From assembly GCA_905479515.1 (NCBI GenBank), contig CAJQMX010000274.1, positions 1-9,786 of the forward strand: 9,786 nucleotides of DNA, written 5' to 3'. The position numbers and the translations under genes were made by a program. The notes beneath the pieces were generated by a model that made no database searches, had not been told where the DNA came from, and worked only from the letters and a program-made list of their open reading frames with translations. Shown piece after piece: positions 6,301-9,786 of the stretch. Each line of letters opens with the position of its first letter. Position 1 is the first letter of the stretch. This stretch comes from an uncultured Parasphingopyxis sp. GTDB taxonomy: Bacteria; Pseudomonadota; Alphaproteobacteria; Sphingomonadales; Sphingomonadaceae.

Positions 6301-8625
6301 ATGCGATTTGTTTATTTGCGCAGTGCGTCCGTTATTGTAATAGCTGCGCTGGCTCTGTCGACGGCAGGAATGGCACAAGCTCAGGAAACAGATCAGTTAA
6401 CCTCTGATCAAGATCAGTCATCCGGCGGTTTTACTTTTCTGGACGATGTGATTGTTGTCACCGGCACTAAAAAGGCTGGCGGTGAGAATGTGCAGGATGC
6501 CGCGTTGGCAATTACAGCCTATGGCTCAGAAACATTGGATGCTCTGCAAGTACGCGACATTTCTAGTCTTAGTTTCAAAATGCCGAATGTTGCACTTGAT
6601 GAGGTCGGCACTACGAAAGGCGTTGCGAATTTTGCTATACGCGGCCTCGGAGTGAATTCATCGATTCCTTCGATCGATCCAGCTGTCGGTGTATTTGTCG
6701 ACGGCGTCTATCTGGGGATAAATGGAGGCGTTGTATTTGACACATTTGATCTGGAAAGCGTGGAAGTACTGCGCGGTCCACAGGGCATTTTGTTTGGGAG
6801 GAACGTGACTGGTGGCGCAGTATTGCTAAATACCGCTGACCCTAAGAATGAATTTCAGACAACAGCAAAACTAATCGCCGAATCTGGTCTCCGCGGGACA
6901 GGCGGAAATTATTATGCCATGGGCACGGTCACCGGCCCGATTGTTGAAGACAAGCTGTCCGCCAAATTGGCACTCTATTACAATAAGGATGATGGTTGGT
7001 TCAAAAATACGTTGGCCTCCGGCGAAACAGAGACTTTTGGTGAGTCTGAAACAGTTATCGTACGCGCCGCAATCAAAGTAACACCTAACGATATTGGTAA
7101 TTTCACCTTGAAATTTGAGCACGGTGAAGCCGATGGTCAGGGACCTGCCAACCAAAACCATATAAACGGACGTGGGGTAGAGGCGGCACCTTTAAATCCT
7201 CCGGGCACTTCCGGAAGGTTCAGCCGTGAGAGCTTTGATTTCTCCATTGATGAGCTCGGCTTTTTCGATACAAGTTGGAACCAAGTGATTGCTACGATCA
7301 ACGTTGATGTCAATATTGGTGATGGCGGTTCTATTGTCAATGTTTTCGGTTGGCGCGAATATGAACAGACGGCTCGCAGCGACATTGACGGCACTCCACT
7401 GTCACTGTTTCATGGGGACTTTGCAACAAAGCAGAACCAGATATCGAACGAACTGCGATTTAATGGACGCTTTGGCGACATGGTCGATTTGACGACAGGT
7501 ATCTATTATTTCTCACAGAAACTGGTATATACAGAAGGACGCGATCTGCTTGGTGCGCTGACGCCAACAGGCGTACCGGCACTGACACAGCATGGCGGTG
7601 GTATAGTAGATCAGGAGACATTCGGCGTCTTCGCCGCGGTTGACATAGACCTGACCGATAGTTTTTCGATCAACGCCGGTATCCGCTATGCTGACGAAAC
7701 AAAAGATGCCCAAGTCGCATCACTCGTTAATAATGTGAATACCCCTTGTAATGTCATCGCGGGAACTTGCGCATTCGATTTCGTGGATATATTCCAAACG
7801 TCGAACTGGTCACCCAAGATCGGTATTGGCTATGAATTCAGTCCGGATGCACGAATGTACGCGCATTGGGCGCGGGCCTATCGGGCCGGTGGTTTCAACT
7901 TGCGTAATACAGCCGCTGATAAGGTTAATTTTGGACCTGGTCCGTTTCAGGATGAACAGATCGATTCCTTTGAGTTGGGCTTTAAGTCTGAGCCCATGCC
8001 GCGCTCGCGTCTGAACTTTGCGGTCTTCTATAACCAAATGGAAAGCCTGCAGCGTGAAATTCTCTTGACTGATCCGATTGCGGGTATCGTTCAGGTTATT
8101 CGGAACACTGCCGATGCTACCATCTGGGGCGTTGAGATCGACGGCCAGATTGAAATTCTTCCTGGCTTATTGCTTGAAGGTTCTCTCGGATATGTCGACG
8201 GTGACTATAAAAACGTGGTGTTTGACCTCAATGGCGACGGAGTAATTGATACAGATGATGCTTCTCTGCAGATTCCGCGCCTCGCTAACTGGACCGGTAA
8301 TATCGGGCTGATCGCCGAACAAGAAATGGACTTTGGTACCCTAACTGGCCGGGTCGCCTATTCACATCGTGATGGTGCGGCGCTTACCGACAATAATCTC
8401 GGTTTTTTAAACCCATCTGACCGGATTGATGCCAGCGTTTCGTTCGCGCTCATGGATGGGGATATGACTTTCACACTCTATGGTAAGAACCTGACCAACG
8501 ATGTGCAGCATGGCGGCGATACGCTGCTTCCGGACATCTTGGGGCCGGTACCGCTCGGCGGCACACTTGCGCCGCTTTCTCGCGGAAGGACATTTGGCAT
8601 CGAGTTGAGGTTGAATAGCTTTTGA
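6301..8625 (+). CDS. TonB-dependent outer-membrane receptor
   Basis: A 774-residue outer-membrane transporter, which would take up a substrate using energy from TonB-ExbB-ExbD. ATG 6301 is the likely start. It follows AGGGGG (6289-6294) and begins a clear Sec signal peptide (MRFVYLRSASVIVIAALALS), with cleavage near AQA-QE at residues 27-28. A GTG at 6220 would add 27 residues ahead of the signal peptide and has no good ribosome binding site. A TonB-box-like DVIVVTG (49-55) is followed by the plug domain, with VEVLRGPQGILFGRNVTGG (154-172). The rest is a beta-barrel, ending in GIELRLNSF with the terminal Phe typical of outer-membrane proteins. The style is that of the sphingomonad receptors found next to catabolic operons rather than siderophore clusters. 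A lipid-like, steroid or aromatic acid substrate is inferred from the neighbouring enzymes. Confidence 0.93.
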   Translation: MRFVYLRSASVIVIAALALSTAGMAQAQETDQLTSDQDQSSGGFTFLDDVIVVTGTKKAGGENVQDAALAITAYGSETLDALQVRDISSLSFKMPNVALDEVGTTKGVANFAIRGLGVNSSIPSIDPAVGVFVDGVYLGINGGVVFDTFDLESVEVLRGPQGILFGRNVTGGAVLLNTADPKNEFQTTAKLIAESGLRGTGGNYYAMGTVTGPIVEDKLSAKLALYYNKDDGWFKNTLASGETETFGESETVIVRAAIKVTPNDIGNFTLKFEHGEADGQGPANQNHINGRGVEAAPLNPPGTSGRFSRESFDFSIDELGFFDTSWNQVIATINVDVNIGDGGSIVNVFGWREYEQTARSDIDGTPLSLFHGDFATKQNQISNELRFNGRFGDMVDLTTGIYYFSQKLVYTEGRDLLGALTPTGVPALTQHGGGIVDQETFGVFAAVDIDLTDSFSINAGIRYADETKDAQVASLVNNVNTPCNVIAGTCAFDFVDIFQTSNWSPKIGIGYEFSPDARMYAHWARAYRAGGFNLRNTAADKVNFGPGPFQDEQIDSFELGFKSEPMPRSRLNFAVFYNQMESLQREILLTDPIAGIVQVIRNTADATIWGVEIDGQIEILPGLLLEGSLGYVDGDYKNVVFDLNGDGVIDTDDASLQIPRLANWTGNIGLIAEQEMDFGTLTGRVAYSHRDGAALTDNNLGFLNPSDRIDASVSFALMDGDMTFTLYGKNLTNDVQHGGDTLLPDILGPVPLGGTLAPLSRGRTFGIELRLNSF

Positions 8626-8680
8626 TGCGATAGCATTGATTTCCGGGTCGGGCTGCTAAGTAAATATTACATTTCTCCTT

Positions 8681-8693
8681 TGCCGAAACGGCA
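8681..8693. other. Small hairpin TGCCG-AAA-CGGCA downstream of the receptor
   Basis: A perfect five-base stem with a three-base loop. No T-run follows on the + strand and no clear one on the - strand, so it is a weak terminator at best. It lies in the 267-bp non-coding stretch 8626-8892 between the receptor gene and the IS3 element, in which no gene is seen. Confidence 0.25.
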
Positions 8694-8723
8694 TCGCAAT
8701 GTTTGCCGCAACCGATCCGGATT

Positions 8724-8748
8724 GAAAACGAATATGGGATTCGTTTTC
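8724..8748 (+). terminator. Perfect 10-bp inverted repeat, possible terminator of the operon
   Basis: GAAAACGAAT (8724-8733) and ATTCGTTTTC (8739-8748) are exact reverse complements separated by ATGGG. The hairpin lies 98 bp after the receptor stop. The 3' arm contains TTTT, but the stem is AT-rich and the downstream sequence is CAGACAAAAC, so it is not a textbook intrinsic terminator. It could instead be a protein-binding palindrome, or mark the old boundary next to the inserted IS3 element. Confidence 0.4.
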
Positions 8749-8892
8749 CAGACAAAACTGGAGGTTTCTCTTTACGCACTTGTCACCTGACGGGTGTTGA
8801 AGAGGGGAGAGGTGGCTCGGGAAAACTGCACAGCGGGATAAGTGGATTTTCTGTCTAACGGCGGCCAAGGCGGCCGCATGACAGGAGCGTAT

Positions 8893-9207
8893 ATGAGCAG
8901 ACGACCACGCCGGAACCACAGTCCGGCATTTAAAGCAAAGGTGGCATTGGCTGCGGTGAAGGGTGAGAAGACGCTGGCTGAGTTAGTGCAGCAGTTTGAC
9001 GTTCACGCAAACCAGATCACGGCCTGGCGCACTCAGTTGCTGGAAGGGGCTGCGGGTGTTTTCGGATCGGACGGCGGTAGCGCAGCGGCAGAGCCGGCGA
9101 TCGACGTAAAGACGATGCACGCCAAGATTGGCGAGTTGACGCTGGTGAATGATTTTTTGGCCGGAGCGCTCGGGAAAGCCGGACTGTTGCCGGGCGCAAA
9201 ACGATGA
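8893..9207 (+). CDS. IS3-family transposase OrfA
   Basis: A 104-residue helix-turn-helix protein that binds the element's ends and forms the N-terminal part of the OrfAB transposase. The HTH_Tnp_1 region spans about residues 8-56 (SPAFKAKVALAAVKGEKTLA, then the recognition region QFDVHANQITAWR). A leucine-zipper-like stretch follows (MHAKIGELTLVNDFLAGAL). ATG 8893 is preceded by AGGAG at 8883-8887. A longer frame from GTG 8842 lacks such a site. The end overlaps the start of orfB as ATGA (9204-9207), and orfB is in the -1 frame. An AAAA run (9198-9201) just before the stop could serve for the frameshifting usual in this family. Confidence 0.9.
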   Translation: MSRRPRRNHSPAFKAKVALAAVKGEKTLAELVQQFDVHANQITAWRTQLLEGAAGVFGSDGGSAAAEPAIDVKTMHAKIGELTLVNDFLAGALGKAGLLPGAKR

Positions 9208-9590
9208 TCGATCGCAAGCACGCATTGCCGCTCGTGCGGCAGGCCCGGGAATTGAGGATCAGCCGTGGCAGCGTGTATTACCTGCCTCGGCCGGTATCGC
9301 CTGCCGATCTGGCGATCATGCGGCGGATCGATGAGCTGCACCTGGAGTTCCCGTATGCAGGCAGCCGAATGCTGCGCGATCTTCTGCGCCAGGAGGGCAT
9401 CAAGATCGGCCGCCTGCATGTCGCCAGCTTGATGAAGAAGATGGCGATCGAAGCCATCTACCGCCGCCCGAACACTTCGAAGCCGGCTCCAGGGCATAAG
9501 ATCTACCCCTATTTGCTGCGAGGACTGCCGATCGTGCGGCCGGGTCAGGTGTGGGCTACAGACATCACCTACATCCCGATGGCCAGGTAA
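9204..9590 (+). pseudogene. IS3-family transposase OrfB, truncated after the first catalytic Asp
   Basis: Only 128 residues remain of a protein usually about 270-290 long. The N-terminal HTH_21 region is present (about residues 31-92, containing FPYAGSRMLRDLL). The beginning of the integrase core reads QVWATDITYIPMAR, with Asp120 as the first residue of the D-D-E triad. Relatives continue as GFVYL. Here the next codon is TAA (9588-9590), because the sequence switches to an inverted fragment. The second Asp and the Glu are missing from this frame, so no active transposase can be made from it as it stands. Confidence 0.9.
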
Positions 9591-9786
9591 ACCTCCTCAT
9601 ACTTCACTGAACGCCAGAGCCGTTCTACAATGACGTTGCCGCGCAATGCACCCCTGCCGTCCATGCTGATGGCGATTTTTTCGCGCAGCAGCACGCTGGT
9701 GAAAGCCATGCTGGTGAACTGACTGCCCTGGTCGGTGTTGAATATCTCAGGGTTGCCATAGCGGGCCAGTGCTTCTTCCAGGGCCT
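9569..9786 (-). pseudogene. Inverted C-terminal fragment of an IS3-family OrfB
   Basis: Read on the - strand from the window edge, this 72-codon frame gives ALEEALARYGNPEIFNTDQG, then SQFTS, then NVIVERLWRSVKYEEVYL. It ends in AIGM and a TAG (9571-9569) contributed by the forward orfB. It contains the second Asp (NTDQGSQF) and the Glu (VERLW) of the IS3 catalytic triad, which are exactly the parts missing from the forward orfB. Some residues depart from the common family pattern: GALRGNVIVERLW where GAWRDNVFVERLW is usual, which suggests decay. The frame is too short for standard ORF finding and is open at the right edge. The fragment could be an inverted piece of the same element or part of a second copy. 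Confidence 0.87.

Larger units (their letters stand above)
8893..9786. mobile_element. Rearranged IS3-family insertion sequence, running off the right edge
   Basis: The + strand carries a complete orfA and the 5' part of orfB up to about 9587. From there the DNA matches the C-terminal half of an IS3 orfB read on the - strand, to the window end. The two parts join at CAGG (9584-9587). The left terminal inverted repeat was not located; it should lie between about 8770 and 8880. TGTCACCTGACGGGTG (8781-8796) begins with TG, as IS3 ends do, but cannot be confirmed without the right end. Confidence 0.8.

Noticed and set aside
8861..8879. GC-rich GCGGCCAAGGCGGCCGC-like sequence upstream of IS3 orfA as a terminator or terminal inverted repeat
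   Set aside because: It forms only short overlapping palindromes, has no T-run, and no matching partner is visible because the right end of the element lies outside the window.

Overview
This window looks like accessory DNA from an alphaproteobacterium, most likely a sphingomonad. That assignment is an inference. It rests on the TonB-dependent receptor style, the moderate GC with GC-rich insertion-sequence debris, and the pairing of a lipid-type beta-oxidation operon with its own outer-membrane receptor. No rRNA, tRNA or CRISPR was found, and no stretch longer than 300 bases lacks a gene.

Layout, left to right. (1) Bases 1-477 hold the 3' part of an IS630-family transposase that runs off the left edge and is broken by an in-frame TAA. 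A perfect tandem 18-bp repeat sits at its end. (2) Bases 635-1675 encode an AraC-family activator with a TTG start, in comparatively AT-rich DNA. (3) Bases 1676-1833 look like the control region of the operon: three CAAWNGC boxes spaced exactly 11 bp apart lie just upstream of a perfect TATAAT that has no recognisable -35. (4) Bases 1834-6216 hold four tightly packed genes: an enoyl-CoA hydratase/isomerase-family protein, an SCP2-type thiolase, an acyl-CoA dehydrogenase and an alpha-methylacyl-CoA racemase. (5) Bases 6301-8625 encode a TonB-dependent outer-membrane receptor, after an 84-bp gap. (6) Bases 8626-8892 are non-coding and include a perfect 10-bp inverted repeat that may end the transcript. 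(7) Bases 8893-9786 hold an IS3-family element whose orfB is cut after the first catalytic Asp and joined to the C-terminal half of an IS3 orfB in the opposite orientation.

How the genes may work together. The receptor would import a hydrophobic or bulky substrate. Once it is a CoA thioester, the racemase would set the configuration of an alpha-methyl centre, the dehydrogenase would introduce the double bond, the crotonase-family enzyme would hydrate it (or act as a lyase), and the SCP2-type thiolase would remove a propionyl- or acetyl-CoA unit. This set parallels the peroxisomal branched-chain route (AMACR, acyl-CoA oxidase, multifunctional enzyme, SCPx) used for pristanic acid and bile-acid side chains. 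A steroid, isoprenoid or 2-arylpropionate-like substrate is plausible but not shown. No acyl-CoA ligase, 3-hydroxyacyl-CoA dehydrogenase or DUF35 thiolase partner is visible here. Two of the enzymes carry non-standard residues at usual catalytic positions (His137 in the hydratase, Asp363 in the dehydrogenase). The cassette lies between two broken insertion sequences, which fits acquisition or rearrangement by mobile DNA.
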